From the NCBI GenBank assembly GCA_034717835.1, contig JAYELZ010000164.1:1-40360 (forward strand): 40,360 nt of DNA, given 5' to 3'. Source of the stretch: G713 sp034717835 (GTDB lineage: Bacteria > Chloroflexota > Anaerolineae > B4-G1 > SLSP01). A model generated the notes under the pieces. The model was given only the letters and a program-made list of their open reading frames with translations, ran no database searches and was not told where the DNA came from. The position numbers and the translations under genes were made by a program. Shown in pieces: positions 32,257 to 40,360 of this stretch. Each line of letters starts with the position of its first letter. The stretch's first letter is position 1.

Positions 32257-33057
32257 ATGTTACCCACAACTCAAGACAATACAGCCCCACTCGCGCAACG
32301 GCTCTCAACCGGCATTCCTGGTCTGGATGAAATGCTGCACGGCGGGTTCCTCACCCAGACAGCAAACCTGATTGAAGGAGCACCCGGTTGCGGGAAAACC
32401 ACGCTGGGCATGCAATTCATTCGACAGGGCGCGTTACATGGCGAACCTGGCATCATCCTCACCTTCGAACAATTCCCCGAACAATACTACCGCGACGCAG
32501 CTTCCTTCGGTTGGGACTTTCGCACGCTAGAAGAACAAGGCTTGCTACAAGTTATCATGAGCAGTCCCGAGGTTAGCAAGGCTGATTTGGAACGGTTTAA
32601 CGGCAGAATAGAAGGCCTGATCGCGCGGATTGGGGCCAAACGGATTTTAATTGACAGCCTCACCCATTTTGAACGTATGAGCCAAGACCCGGCGGAGTTG
32701 CGGAGCTTGGTCTACAGCTTCCTCAACGCTCTCAAACGCGAGGGCCTAACAGCGGTCTTAACTCGCGAATCTTCAATCCTTTTGGGGGATGGAATAGACC
32801 AGGGCAGTGATGCTGATTTCAGCTTTCTGGCAGATTCCTATATTATGTTACGTTATGTAGAGATCGAAAGCGCTATTCACCGCGCCATCATCGCCCTCAA
32901 AATGCGGGGCAGTGCCCACGACACCCACATCCGCCAATTTGAAATTAACTCAGAGGGTCTCTACGTCCGAGGGCCTTTTGTCGGGAGAGAAGGAATTATG
33001 AGCGGGACGCCCCAACAGATGGCGCGATCGTTTATCAAAGCCTTTATCAAACACTAA
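32257..33057 (+). CDS. Single-domain KaiC-like RecA-fold ATPase
   Basis: 266 aa, one KaiC/RAD55-type domain rather than the two of cyanobacterial KaiC. It opens with the typical STGIPGLDEMLHGGFLT. Walker A is EGAPGCGKTTL with K47. Walker B is KRILIDSLTHF. The position where KaiC has two adjacent catalytic glutamates reads TFEQFPEQYY, so the second Glu is Gln here. The family pattern ASFGWDF follows. Such proteins form hexamers and signal through ATP binding. AGAGGAGG lies 11 nt upstream of the ATG and the winged-helix gene ends 20 nt before it. The neighbouring regulator and the nearby histidine kinases suggest a signalling role, as in archaeal and bacterial KaiC homologues; this is inference. 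No KaiA or KaiB is seen. Confidence 0.85.
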   Translation: MLPTTQDNTAPLAQRLSTGIPGLDEMLHGGFLTQTANLIEGAPGCGKTTLGMQFIRQGALHGEPGIILTFEQFPEQYYRDAASFGWDFRTLEEQGLLQVIMSSPEVSKADLERFNGRIEGLIARIGAKRILIDSLTHFERMSQDPAELRSLVYSFLNALKREGLTAVLTRESSILLGDGIDQGSDADFSFLADSYIMLRYVEIESAIHRAIIALKMRGSAHDTHIRQFEINSEGLYVRGPFVGREGIMSGTPQQMARSFIKAFIKH

Positions 33058-33165
33058 AACAGCGTGCCCTTACCAATTAGACCAAGCACGTATTCAAATA
33101 AAGCCGTTTAGTTAACATACTTAATTACATCCACCCAAAACTTACCCGAAGAAGAAGGCCTAATT

Positions 33166-33477
33166 ATGAGCTGGATTAGTTTTATATTAGCCCTCATCGG
33201 TTGGAGTGGCATAATCGCCCTACAGATAGTGTTGATGAAAATAGCATATTTCTTCGAGGAGAATTCTGGGAAGTACACTTATCACCGACTCTATCTTCTC
33301 ACCATCCTCTGCACCGGCATAGGAGCCGGACGTTACCTTTGGCGGCTCCTGCTCCATTCTCCGTGGCCCGATTTTCTAGGGGATCCGTGGGCTAATCTGA
33401 CCTTCACCATCGCTGGCTTGGGGTTAATACTGTTAGGAACCGATCTCTATGAAAAAATGATGGGAGCTACCAAATGA
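33166..33477 (+). CDS. Small membrane protein, first of a pair
   Basis: 103 aa with three hydrophobic segments, at about residues 3-28, 42-62 and 76-94, and short charged loops (FFEENSGKYTYHR). The ATG is preceded by GAAGAAGAAGG. It overlaps the next gene by 4 bases (ATGA), so the two proteins are made together and probably form a complex. It lies 108 nt after the KaiC-like gene on the same strand. Family not recognised. Confidence 0.7.
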   Translation: MSWISFILALIGWSGIIALQIVLMKIAYFFEENSGKYTYHRLYLLTILCTGIGAGRYLWRLLLHSPWPDFLGDPWANLTFTIAGLGLILLGTDLYEKMMGATK

Positions 33478-33806
33478 CCGCTCTAGAAATTATCACTGGT
33501 AATTTAGGACTACCCATATTCATAGGAACTCTTTACATCGGCTGGTTATTGATGGGGCTTAGTCAACGCTTAGGAGTAGTAACCAAAATGAAAGCCTACT
33601 ATCGTTGGTTTAACCTAGGCAACATCTTAATTTCCATTAGCCTGTTGAGCTATATTTTCCGTTACAATGCCACATTAGCTCAACGCCCCCAGCTGTTCCT
33701 AACGCCACTATTTACCCTACTCACCTTTCATCTCCCCTTAGCATTAGGGGTAGTGCTCAATGTAACAATCGCGCTTATCTATTGGAACTGGTTGGGCCAC
33801 AAGTAA
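33474..33806 (+). CDS. Small membrane protein, second of a pair
   Basis: 110 aa with three to four hydrophobic segments, at about residues 10-32, 46-64 and 75-106. The loop between the first two is basic (SQRLGVVTKMKAYYRW). It starts inside the stop codon region of its partner and ends 29 nt before the adenosine deaminase start. The pair could be a small heteromeric membrane complex, but nothing in the sequence shows a substrate. Family not recognised. Confidence 0.7.
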   Translation: MTALEIITGNLGLPIFIGTLYIGWLLMGLSQRLGVVTKMKAYYRWFNLGNILISISLLSYIFRYNATLAQRPQLFLTPLFTLLTFHLPLALGVVLNVTIALIYWNWLGHK

Positions 33807-33835
33807 ACGGCCTAGAGAGACAAGATGGAGGTTCA

Positions 33836-34954
33836 ATGACCACAACAGCTCCTCTCATTGAGTGGGCTAGGGAATTGCCCAAAATTGATCTGCACCGACA
33901 TTTGGAAGGATCGTTACGATTACAGACTCTCTCTGATATCGCTAGAGAGCACGGGATAGATTTGCCCAGCTATGATATCGAAAAATTACGCCCTTATGTA
34001 CAAGTAACTGATGATCCCCACGATTTCCATCATTTCCTGGCTAAGTTCAAATTGCTACGACATTTTTATACTTCCAAAGAAGCCGTCAAACGCGTGGCTT
34101 CCGAGGCCGTGTTAGATGCGGCCCAAGATAATGTGCGTTATCTAGAGTTACGTTTCAACCCCGTAGCTCTGGCGCGTGCGCAAGATTTCCGGCTGGATGA
34201 GGTAGTGGAATGGGTCATGGCGGCCGTGGATGAAACTCAACAACAATGCCGCACGCGCACTTGTCTGATCCTCCAAATCGGGCGTGATGGGCCGCTACAG
34301 ATTGCTGAAGAGATTGTTGATCTAGCCATCGCCTACCACGGCTCGTTAATCCGGGGCATAGATCTGGCTGGTGATGAGCTACTCTATCCTGCGCGCCGCT
34401 TTGCCAAACCTTTCACCCGCGCCCGCCAAGCAGGCTTGGCAATCACCGCCCACGCAGGAGAAGCCGCAGGGGCCGCCAGTGTGCGTGAAGCCATCGAACT
34501 ATTGAGCGCACAACGCATCGGTCATGGAATCAATGTGGTAGAAAATTCTGAAATCGTGCAGCTACTCCGCGAACGCAGTATCGCCCTGGAAGTTTGCCCC
34601 ACCAGCAACTTCCAGACAGGCGTGGTGCGAGGATTAACGCTCCATCCCCTGCTAGACTTATTTAGCCTCCGCCTCAAAGCCACCATCAACACTGATGACC
34701 CTAGCATCAGTGATACCACTCTCAGCGATGAATATGTGGTAGCCATCAAAACTATTGGATTGCGCAAGGAAATGATCTACCAAGCCCTACACAATGCCGT
34801 AGATGCTGCTTTCATCCCGGAAGAGGAACGAGCGGACTTGCGGGCAGAAATTCAAGCCGCGATAGGACCGCAACCAGAAATGAAAACTGCCCCAGCTCTA
34901 CCCACCGAACCGCTCTACTACTTCCACTCTCGACAGCGATATCACCCCGGTTAA
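33836..34954 (+). CDS. add: Adenosine deaminase
   Basis: 372 aa from ATG 33836, chosen because GGAGG lies 4-5 nt upstream; an in-frame start at 33782 would overlap the preceding gene. The enzyme hydrolyses adenosine (and deoxyadenosine) to inosine and ammonia in purine salvage. Zinc ligands H20 and H22 are in IDLHRHLEGSL. Further motifs are ITAHAGEAAG (ligand His and catalytic Glu region), RIGHGINV, the CPTSN loop and INTDDPSIS (catalytic Asp). Length is typical. It could be an adenine deaminase of the same fold, since the two are hard to tell apart by eye. Last gene of the plus-strand run, followed by a shared terminator. Confidence 0.92.
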   Translation: MTTTAPLIEWARELPKIDLHRHLEGSLRLQTLSDIAREHGIDLPSYDIEKLRPYVQVTDDPHDFHHFLAKFKLLRHFYTSKEAVKRVASEAVLDAAQDNVRYLELRFNPVALARAQDFRLDEVVEWVMAAVDETQQQCRTRTCLILQIGRDGPLQIAEEIVDLAIAYHGSLIRGIDLAGDELLYPARRFAKPFTRARQAGLAITAHAGEAAGAASVREAIELLSAQRIGHGINVVENSEIVQLLRERSIALEVCPTSNFQTGVVRGLTLHPLLDLFSLRLKATINTDDPSISDTTLSDEYVVAIKTIGLRKEMIYQALHNAVDAAFIPEEERADLRAEIQAAIGPQPEMKTAPALPTEPLYYFHSRQRYHPG

Positions 34955-35003
34955 TGTAACAACAGTTTCCCGGCGGATCGTAATCCGTTGCCCGCAAAAA
35001 CAA

Positions 35004-35043
35004 AAAGGCTCTAAAAAACGGTTCCCCGTTTCCTAGAGCCTTT
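35004..35043. terminator. Bidirectional nested-hairpin terminator
   Basis: An outer 10-bp stem (AAAGGCTCTA with TAGAGCCTTT) encloses an inner 6-bp hairpin (AAACGG / CCGTTT, loop TTCC). A/T runs flank both sides. It stands between the convergent add and histidine kinase genes, 49 nt after one stop and 17 nt after the other. Confidence 0.75.
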
Positions 35044-35060
35044 GATGTGTACTGCACAAA

Positions 35061-37184
35061 CTACGACAGTAATTCTGCTAAGCCCACCTCGGTGTAAGGT
35101 TTAAGGCGTGCATCGTACACGGCGTACCCCATGAGTGCCGTCACCCGTTCCGCTGACAGCGAGGAAGCCAACACCATCACCTTATCCGCCACGCCAGCCT
35201 TGCGCAAGGCCTTGAGCAATCGCGTGACGTGACCCTCCGTTAGGCAATCATCAACCAGAATCAAATCAAACTCTTTCAACTGCGCTGGGAGTTCTACCAC
35301 GCGCGTCACTTTATTCCCCGCCGCGACCAGTCTAGCCTGCGCAAAATTACTCCATAGGTCATTATCGTCCACTAGCAAGACATTTTTTCCCGCCGGGAAC
35401 TCTGCCCCAGGTAATTCATCAGTAGTATAGGGGAGTCTCAATTCTACTACGGCCCCACCATCCTCCGCATTGAATGCCGCCACTTTTCCGCCCAGTTGTT
35501 TGACGATTTGCAAGGTGGCTGAGAGTCCCAAGCCGGCGTGTCCGGGCTTGGTGGTATAGAAGGCGGCCCAAATTTGATCTAGGTTCTCCTGAGAAAAACC
35601 TGGCCCGTTATCTTTCACACGTACATTTAACAACCCTTCTGCTACCGACGCGAACTCTACCCGAATTTGAGGTTGCGTTAACTCAGCGGTCGCCTCCAGA
35701 GAGTTTTTGAGCACATAACCAAAAGCACGGCTCAAACGCGCACTATCGGCTACCACCATCGGCATACTTTCGCCCCCGTGGTAAGAGATTTGCGCAACGG
35801 GCACAGCAGCGTAGGTCGCCGCATCCTGGCAGATGTCCGCCACAATCACCGGCTGCGGTAATTGTTCGCGCGCCGGGCCAATAAGATGCTCTTTAACAGC
35901 AAAGATCAGCTCAGCATTTTCTTCGATAATATCCAGATCCTCAATGACAGAGGCTGCCATCTGGTCATCTTGAACGACCAAAGGCCGCACATCCTCGCGC
36001 AACCGCTTGACTGTAGAGGTAATCGGCAAAGCCTTGTTCCCAATCCAATGAATGGCTTCAATCGTAGAAGTCGCCAGCGCTTCAAAAGTCTTGGTACGCA
36101 CCAGCTCTTTGTGAGCCTGCTCCAAATCGCGCAACAAGCGTGCATTATCAATCGCCACGGCCAATTGATCCGCCATTGTCTGCAAACTGATAATATCGGC
36201 CTTGCTAAAAGCGGCCTCTTCCCGACTCTGTACCGTCAACGCACCAATGGCACGGCCACTCACCAATAACGGCAAGGCCATCTCTGAACGAGTGTGCGGC
36301 AACATGGGATTTTTGAAGTGGACTGGTTCTTCACCCACATCTAGCGCGATACGGCCTTGCCGTTGGCTGATGCTGGAGCCAATCATTGAGAGGCCCCCCA
36401 CCCGCAGTTGGTGGTGAGCAGCGACCATTTGCGCCCCGGCCGCGCCATGTCCGGCCCGCAAGACCGCCCATTCTCCGGCTGCATCCAAGAGGAAAACCCC
36501 GGCATAATAAAAGCCATATTCCTCACAAATAATATCGGAGACCTCGTGCAATAACGTATTGATATTCAGAATAGCGGTGACTTCTTTCCCCACCTTGGAG
36601 GCAGCTCTAAGGAGATGCGCCTGCCGTTCGGCTTGGGCCAACAGCTGTTGGTGTTCACGGTGCAACTCCGCATTCTGGATAGCGATAGCCAGCTGATCGG
36701 CCATACCCTGCAAAACCATAATATCTTCAGTAGTGAACGCCGCTTCTTTGACGCTTTGCACGGTGAGCGCCCCGATGAGCTCGGTCCCCACAATCAGCGG
36801 CAAAGCCATTTCTGAGCGCGTGTCCGGGAGTACCGGGTTTTTAAAGTGTACTGGTTCTTCGCCTACGTCTAGCGCGATCAACGCTCGTTGCTCTCCACTG
36901 GCACGCCCAATCATCGAATGCCCGTTCACACGCAACTTATGCTTGCTAGCCAGCATCTTGCGCCCAGCCTCGCCGTAGCCCGCCCGCAAGGCCATCCAAC
37001 GGCCTGATTCGTCCAGCAGGAAAACTCCCGCGTAATAAAAACCAAATTCCTCACAAATTACATCCACTGTCTCATCCAACAACCGCTCCGGATTAAGGAT
37101 AGAGGTCACGTTCCGTGCTACCTTGGCCGCAGCGTGCAGCAGCGTGGCGCGACGGGTTGCCAGATCAGCATCTTTATTGTTCAT
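35061..37184 (-). CDS. Hybrid sensor kinase: GAF-GAF-HATPase-receiver
   Basis: 707 aa from ATG 37184, preceded by AAGGAG 8 nt upstream; the upstream GTG at 37193 lacks this. Two GAF domains (about 25-165 and 205-345) are close relatives, both with DVICEE(F/Y)GFYYAGVFLLD and IALDVGEEPVHFKNP. The likely phospho-acceptor is H379 in EAIHWIGNKALPI, which is not the usual HE(L/F)RTPL box. The ATPase (about 480-585) has KNSLEA, DNGPGF and GLGLS. A receiver domain (about 595-707) keeps LLVDDND, the Asp of LILVDDCL and the KPY lysine. No membrane helix is seen, so it is cytosolic. Its ribosome binding site overlaps the stop of the receiver gene upstream, so it is coupled to it. Confidence 0.88.
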   Translation of the reverse strand: MNNKDADLATRRATLLHAAAKVARNVTSILNPERLLDETVDVICEEFGFYYAGVFLLDESGRWMALRAGYGEAGRKMLASKHKLRVNGHSMIGRASGEQRALIALDVGEEPVHFKNPVLPDTRSEMALPLIVGTELIGALTVQSVKEAAFTTEDIMVLQGMADQLAIAIQNAELHREHQQLLAQAERQAHLLRAASKVGKEVTAILNINTLLHEVSDIICEEYGFYYAGVFLLDAAGEWAVLRAGHGAAGAQMVAAHHQLRVGGLSMIGSSISQRQGRIALDVGEEPVHFKNPMLPHTRSEMALPLLVSGRAIGALTVQSREEAAFSKADIISLQTMADQLAVAIDNARLLRDLEQAHKELVRTKTFEALATSTIEAIHWIGNKALPITSTVKRLREDVRPLVVQDDQMAASVIEDLDIIEENAELIFAVKEHLIGPAREQLPQPVIVADICQDAATYAAVPVAQISYHGGESMPMVVADSARLSRAFGYVLKNSLEATAELTQPQIRVEFASVAEGLLNVRVKDNGPGFSQENLDQIWAAFYTTKPGHAGLGLSATLQIVKQLGGKVAAFNAEDGGAVVELRLPYTTDELPGAEFPAGKNVLLVDDNDLWSNFAQARLVAAGNKVTRVVELPAQLKEFDLILVDDCLTEGHVTRLLKALRKAGVADKVMVLASSLSAERVTALMGYAVYDARLKPYTEVGLAELLS

Positions 37185-37196
37185 AATCAGCACTCC

Positions 37197-37598
37197 TTAT
37201 AGTTCCAAAATATCATTGATCAATTCTATGAGCTGCGCTTCCCGCCCTTTGACAAAGTAAGCGCGCGCGCCACGTTTAAGAGATTCCTTCGCGCGGGCCA
37301 CTTCGTCGAAAGCCGTTAAGACAATCACTGGCAAATCTACCTGTTCCTCCAGCAACCGGCTCAACAGTTGCAAACCCGCGTTCTTGTCCTCTACACCCTC
37401 CAAATTGGGCATGTGTAAGTCCAAGATCACCAGATCGAACGGCATTTCCTCAGCGCGGGCGGCGTTAAAAGACTGTAATCCCCCTTGGGCATTCTCCGCG
37501 ACCGTCACATCGAACCCTCCCCGGAACAAGGTTTTCTCCATGCTGCGACGCACCAACCGTTCATCATCTACTAACAAAAGCCTAATTTCATCTTCCAT
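37197..37598 (-). CDS. Stand-alone receiver-domain response regulator
   Basis: 133 aa from ATG 37598; GGAGGAGG lies about 10 nt upstream, while a TTG 21 nt earlier would put the ribosome binding site inside the coding region. One CheY-like domain: acidic pair LLVDDER, phospho-Asp in LVILDLHMP, Thr in VIVLTAF and Lys in FVKG. A short insert (EGVEDKNAGL) follows the phosphorylation site. No output domain is present, so it acts by protein contact or as a relay. It lies between two histidine kinases, 50 nt after one and 12 nt before the next, on the same transcript. Confidence 0.9.
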   Translation of the reverse strand: MEDEIRLLLVDDERLVRRSMEKTLFRGGFDVTVAENAQGGLQSFNAARAEEMPFDLVILDLHMPNLEGVEDKNAGLQLLSRLLEEQVDLPVIVLTAFDEVARAKESLKRGARAYFVKGREAQLIELINDILEL

Positions 37599-37648
37599 AA
37601 TACCACTACCTCCTCCCAAATGGTTTATATATGCACTAAATCACTGCC

Positions 37649-39652
37649 TCAAAATAAATCCTGTGGCATCTCTAGAGTCGGCTTCACGGCCTCCGCTGAC
37701 GCTTGAGGCGTCGGCGAGGATTTATCCTCCACAGACGGTAACGTTATGGTGAACGTGGTTCCCACTCCAACCTCACTAGCCACTACAATCCCTCCTCCCA
37801 ACGCGTCCACAATCTGCGCGCAAGCAGGTAATCCCAGCCCTGTGCCCCCGCTATCCCCTTTAGTGGTGAAAAAAGCCACCCAAATTTTATCTAACAGTTC
37901 CGGGGGAATACCGGTTCCACTATCAATCACCTCAATAGCCACCATCCCCGTGCCGTCAGCCCGATAAGCCCGCAAGGCTAAACGTTGCGTCTCGCTAGCA
38001 GCCATCGCCTCCAGGGAATTTTTGAACAAGTTCGTGAGAACTCGCTTGATCTGCATCCGGTCGGCGCAGAGCAACGGCAATCCTTCCTCTACCGCAAATT
38101 CAACCATGCCCTTGTCAATTCCCATTGAAGCGACCGTCTCCCGTAACAATGGCTCCACCGCAAATGACTGTATCCGCCGTGCGCGGGCCGGACCGATAAG
38201 GTCTTCTTTGATGCGTAGGATGGCCGCTGCGCTCCCGGTGATAATATCCAAATCTTCTAAGATAGACTCAACACTTACCATCCGCCGTAGCCGTCGCCAG
38301 GACCAATGCGCCAGCTTCCCCTGCACCGGCGACAACTCCACCCCACGCTCCTCCAACTGCGCCACTCCCTGCGCCACCAACCGCGCATATTTATGCTCGC
38401 GGACCTCCTCAGGCTGGGAAGATAGCAAGGTATGCGCCGCCACCAGGTAGCGCGTCAAGTCCTCTCGAATGCGATTCACCGAGGCCGGGATAGGTGCAGC
38501 TTTGTTCCCCACCCAGTGGATGGCTTCCCCGGTCGCGGTAGCTATGGCCTCGAACGTCTTGGTACGCAACAGTTGCTCGTGAGCGACTTCCAAATCCTCC
38601 ACCAGTTGAGCGTTGTGAATCGCGACGGCCAACTGATCGGCCATCGCCTGCAAACTGGTGATATCTTCCTCACTGAAAGCGGCTGCCTCCCGACTCTGCA
38701 CTGTCAAGGCCCCAATCGCCTCATATCCCACCAAGAGCGGCAACGCCATCTCCGAACGAGTACGCGGCAGGAGTGGATTTTTGAAATGTACCGGCTCATC
38801 ACCCACATCCAACGCAATACGACCCTGACGTTGGCTGAGAGAAGCCCCGATCATCGAAAAGCCACCCACTTTAAGCTTATGGCCCTCCGCTATCATAGTT
38901 GCCCCAGCCTTGCCGCGCCCGGCTGCCAAAACCGCCCACTCGCCGGCCTCATCCAAGAGGAACACGCCCGCATAGTAGAAGCCATACGCCTCGCAGATAA
39001 CATCAACCATCTCACTGAGCAATTTATCCAGATCCAGAATGGAAGTAATATCTTTAGCTACCGTTGATGCCACTTTCAATAGTCGTGACCGCCGCTCCGC
39101 CTGTCTCAACAGATATTGATACTCACGGTGCAGCTTCGCGTTTTGGATAGCGATGGCGAGCTGATCGGCCACTCCCTGCAAAACCATCACATCCTCATCA
39201 TCAAAAGCTGCCACCTCGGTACTTTGTACCGTCAGCGCGCCAATCACCTCATCTCCCACCAACAAGGGGAGCGCCATCTCCGAGTGCGTATCAGGCAAAA
39301 GCGGGTTCTTGAAGTGTACCGGCTCCGCCCCCACATCCAATGCAATCAAGGCTCGATGTTCACCCGTGGCGCGCCCAATCATGGAATGGCCATTCATGCG
39401 CAACTTATGCTTCTGAAAGATCATCTTGTGCCCGGCCGCACCTCGCCCAGCGCGCAACTCCATCCAGCGTCGCGTCTCATCAATGAGAAACACACCGGCG
39501 TAATAAAACCCGAACTCTTCACAGATCACATCCACAGTCTCCCGTAACAACTGACTAGGATTTAATATCGAGGTTATGTTGCGGGTCACCTTAGAAGCTG
39601 CTCCCAAGAGCTTCGCCCGATGGGCCGCGAGAGCTACATCTTTATTGCTCAT
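37649..39652 (-). CDS. Soluble sensor histidine kinase: GAF-GAF-HATPase
   Basis: 667 aa from ATG 39652, chosen because AGAAGGA lies upstream; an in-frame start at 39697 would add 15 residues. Two GAF domains (about 25-165 and 205-345) match those of the hybrid kinase downstream domain for domain. The likely phospho-acceptor H379 lies in EAIHWVGNKAAPI, at the same residue number as in that paralogue. A roughly 60-residue insert follows. The ATPase (about 530-640) has KNSLEAMAA, DSGTGIP and GGTGLGLP. No receiver is attached; the tail is Pro/Ser-rich. No membrane helices, so the signal is likely an intracellular ligand bound by GAF. The 132-nt gap upstream holds a 26-nt motif shared with 6123-6148. 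Confidence 0.88.
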   Translation of the reverse strand: MSNKDVALAAHRAKLLGAASKVTRNITSILNPSQLLRETVDVICEEFGFYYAGVFLIDETRRWMELRAGRGAAGHKMIFQKHKLRMNGHSMIGRATGEHRALIALDVGAEPVHFKNPLLPDTHSEMALPLLVGDEVIGALTVQSTEVAAFDDEDVMVLQGVADQLAIAIQNAKLHREYQYLLRQAERRSRLLKVASTVAKDITSILDLDKLLSEMVDVICEAYGFYYAGVFLLDEAGEWAVLAAGRGKAGATMIAEGHKLKVGGFSMIGASLSQRQGRIALDVGDEPVHFKNPLLPRTRSEMALPLLVGYEAIGALTVQSREAAAFSEEDITSLQAMADQLAVAIHNAQLVEDLEVAHEQLLRTKTFEAIATATGEAIHWVGNKAAPIPASVNRIREDLTRYLVAAHTLLSSQPEEVREHKYARLVAQGVAQLEERGVELSPVQGKLAHWSWRRLRRMVSVESILEDLDIITGSAAAILRIKEDLIGPARARRIQSFAVEPLLRETVASMGIDKGMVEFAVEEGLPLLCADRMQIKRVLTNLFKNSLEAMAASETQRLALRAYRADGTGMVAIEVIDSGTGIPPELLDKIWVAFFTTKGDSGGTGLGLPACAQIVDALGGGIVVASEVGVGTTFTITLPSVEDKSSPTPQASAEAVKPTLEMPQDLF

Positions 39653-39688
39653 CGTAATTCCTTCTCTAAAAGTTGATAATTGAGTCCA

Positions 39689-39714
39689 CTGAAACAAGCT
39701 GGTTCGCCGCTAAG
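39689..39714 (-). repeat. 26-nt motif, copy 2 of 2
   Basis: On the minus strand it differs from 6123-6148 at only three positions. It lies 37 nt upstream of the kinase start codon at 39652, in the gap after the preceding kinase gene. Confidence 0.6.
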
Positions 39715-39784
39715 CTGCCCCAACGCTAAATAAAAATCTGGCTTTGGGAGGTTTCTCTGTAATCGACGTAATCTATGAATAAAG

Positions 39785-40360
39785 CTACCGCTGGTTCCCG
39801 GTCTCCGCAGCTGCCAGTGGCAACGTCACCGTAAACGTCGTGCCCACACCAACTTCGCTGGCGATCGTAATCTCGCCGCCCAAGTTCCCCACAATCTGCG
39901 CGCAAGCCGGCAAGCCCAAGCCCGTGCCACCGCTATTCCCTTTGGTGGTGAAAAACGCCACCCAGATCTTGTCCAACAGTTCTGGCGGGATTCCAGACCC
40001 GCTATCTGTCACCTCAATAGCCATGAACCCAGGTTTTTCGGCCAACCGTGCGGCAATGTGCAACCGGCGTTCCGCACATTCCGCCATCGCTTCCATAGCA
40101 TTTTTGAAGAGATTGATAAACACGCGCTTGATCTGTACCCGGTCAGCGCGTAAGAACGGCAAGTCAGCGGCAAATTCAAATTCCACCACCTCCGACGGCA
40201 AACCCATCCCCGCCACGGTCTCGCGCACTAACTCCTCAATCCCGAAAGTTCGCACCCGCTGTTGTCGCGCCGGGCCAATCAAATCTTCTTTGATGCTCAA
40301 GATCGCCTGCGCGCTCCCCACGATAATCTCCAAATCCTCCAGCAGCGAGTTCACCGTGAG
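39785..40360 (-). CDS. Sensor histidine kinase, C-terminal part (cut by window edge)
   Basis: The reading frame is open to the last base of the window, so only the C-terminal 190 or so residues are visible. They contain LLEDLEIIVGSAQAILSIKE and DLIGPARQQR, then an ATPase domain with KNAMEAMAE, DSGSGIP and GGTGLGLP, ending in a short polar tail. This matches the end of the kinase at 37649-39652 nearly motif for motif, so it is a third paralogue and presumably also carries GAF domains upstream. It is the first visible gene of the minus-strand kinase cluster. Confidence 0.85.
   Translation of the reverse strand, partial: LTVNSLLEDLEIIVGSAQAILSIKEDLIGPARQQRVRTFGIEELVRETVAGMGLPSEVVEFEFAADLPFLRADRVQIKRVFINLFKNAMEAMAECAERRLHIAARLAEKPGFMAIEVTDSGSGIPPELLDKIWVAFFTTKGNSGGTGLGLPACAQIVGNLGGEITIASEVGVGTTFTVTLPLAAAETGNQR

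Noticed and set aside
38432..39547. Long plus-strand reading frames opposite the histidine kinase gene
   Set aside because: They mirror the duplicated GAF coding sequence and have unnatural composition; shadows of the real gene.

Overview
The window looks like a chromosomal segment of a Chloroflexota bacterium, probably from the Anaerolineae/Caldilineae side. This rests on gene content only: a long SecA, a zinc-ribbon/cold-shock fusion, GAF-rich histidine kinases in tandem, an FhaA/FhaB-type FHA pair, a DUF2270 protein and a winged-helix/KaiC pair. There is no rRNA gene in the window, and I saw no tRNA, CRISPR array, transposase or phage gene. Genes lie on both strands in short runs and several convergent pairs share hairpin terminators.

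Layout. 1-5.4 kb: a secreted VIT-VWA protein, then a convergent operon of a small membrane protein and a GH36 alpha-galactosidase. 5.6-8.3 kb: a small membrane-protein gene broken by two frameshifts, an unrecognised 260-aa protein, and the two FHA proteins. 8.4-15.4 kb (minus strand): a GT39-like membrane glycosyltransferase, pyruvate phosphate dikinase, a membrane-anchored peptide-binding protein and SecG. 15.7-19.9 kb: two translationally coupled SPFH (band 7) membrane proteins, then a probable TPR protein. 20-24 kb (minus): a GT4 glycosyltransferase, the zinc-ribbon/cold-shock protein and GyrA. 24.1-26.8 kb: a probable secreted zinc peptidase and the infC-rpmI-rplT operon. 26.8-31.8 kb: a membrane-anchored protein built of 15-residue repeats, a DUF2270-DUF2179 fusion and SecA. 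31.9-35 kb: winged-helix regulator, KaiC-like ATPase, two small membrane proteins and adenosine deaminase. 35-40.4 kb (minus): three paralogous histidine kinases (the first cut by the window edge) with a stand-alone receiver protein.

How the parts relate. Much of the window is housekeeping: secretion (SecA, SecG, not linked), translation (IF3, L35, L20), DNA topology (GyrA) and central carbon metabolism (PPDK). The rest is membrane and signalling biology. The best candidates for undescribed systems are the SPFH pair with its TPR neighbour, the winged-helix/KaiC/small-membrane-protein module next to a histidine-kinase array, and the five-repeat membrane-anchored protein.

Expression signals are readable. 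Good sigma70-type promoters precede infC, ppdK, gyrA and secG. Two genes (FhaA and the zinc peptidase) have a -10 box exactly 7 nt before the ATG and no Shine-Dalgarno sequence, so their mRNAs are probably leaderless. infC most likely starts at ATT. Two copies of a dispersed dyad-symmetric repeat are present, one of which has become the C-terminal codons of the second FHA gene. All family assignments come from reading motifs; no database search was possible.
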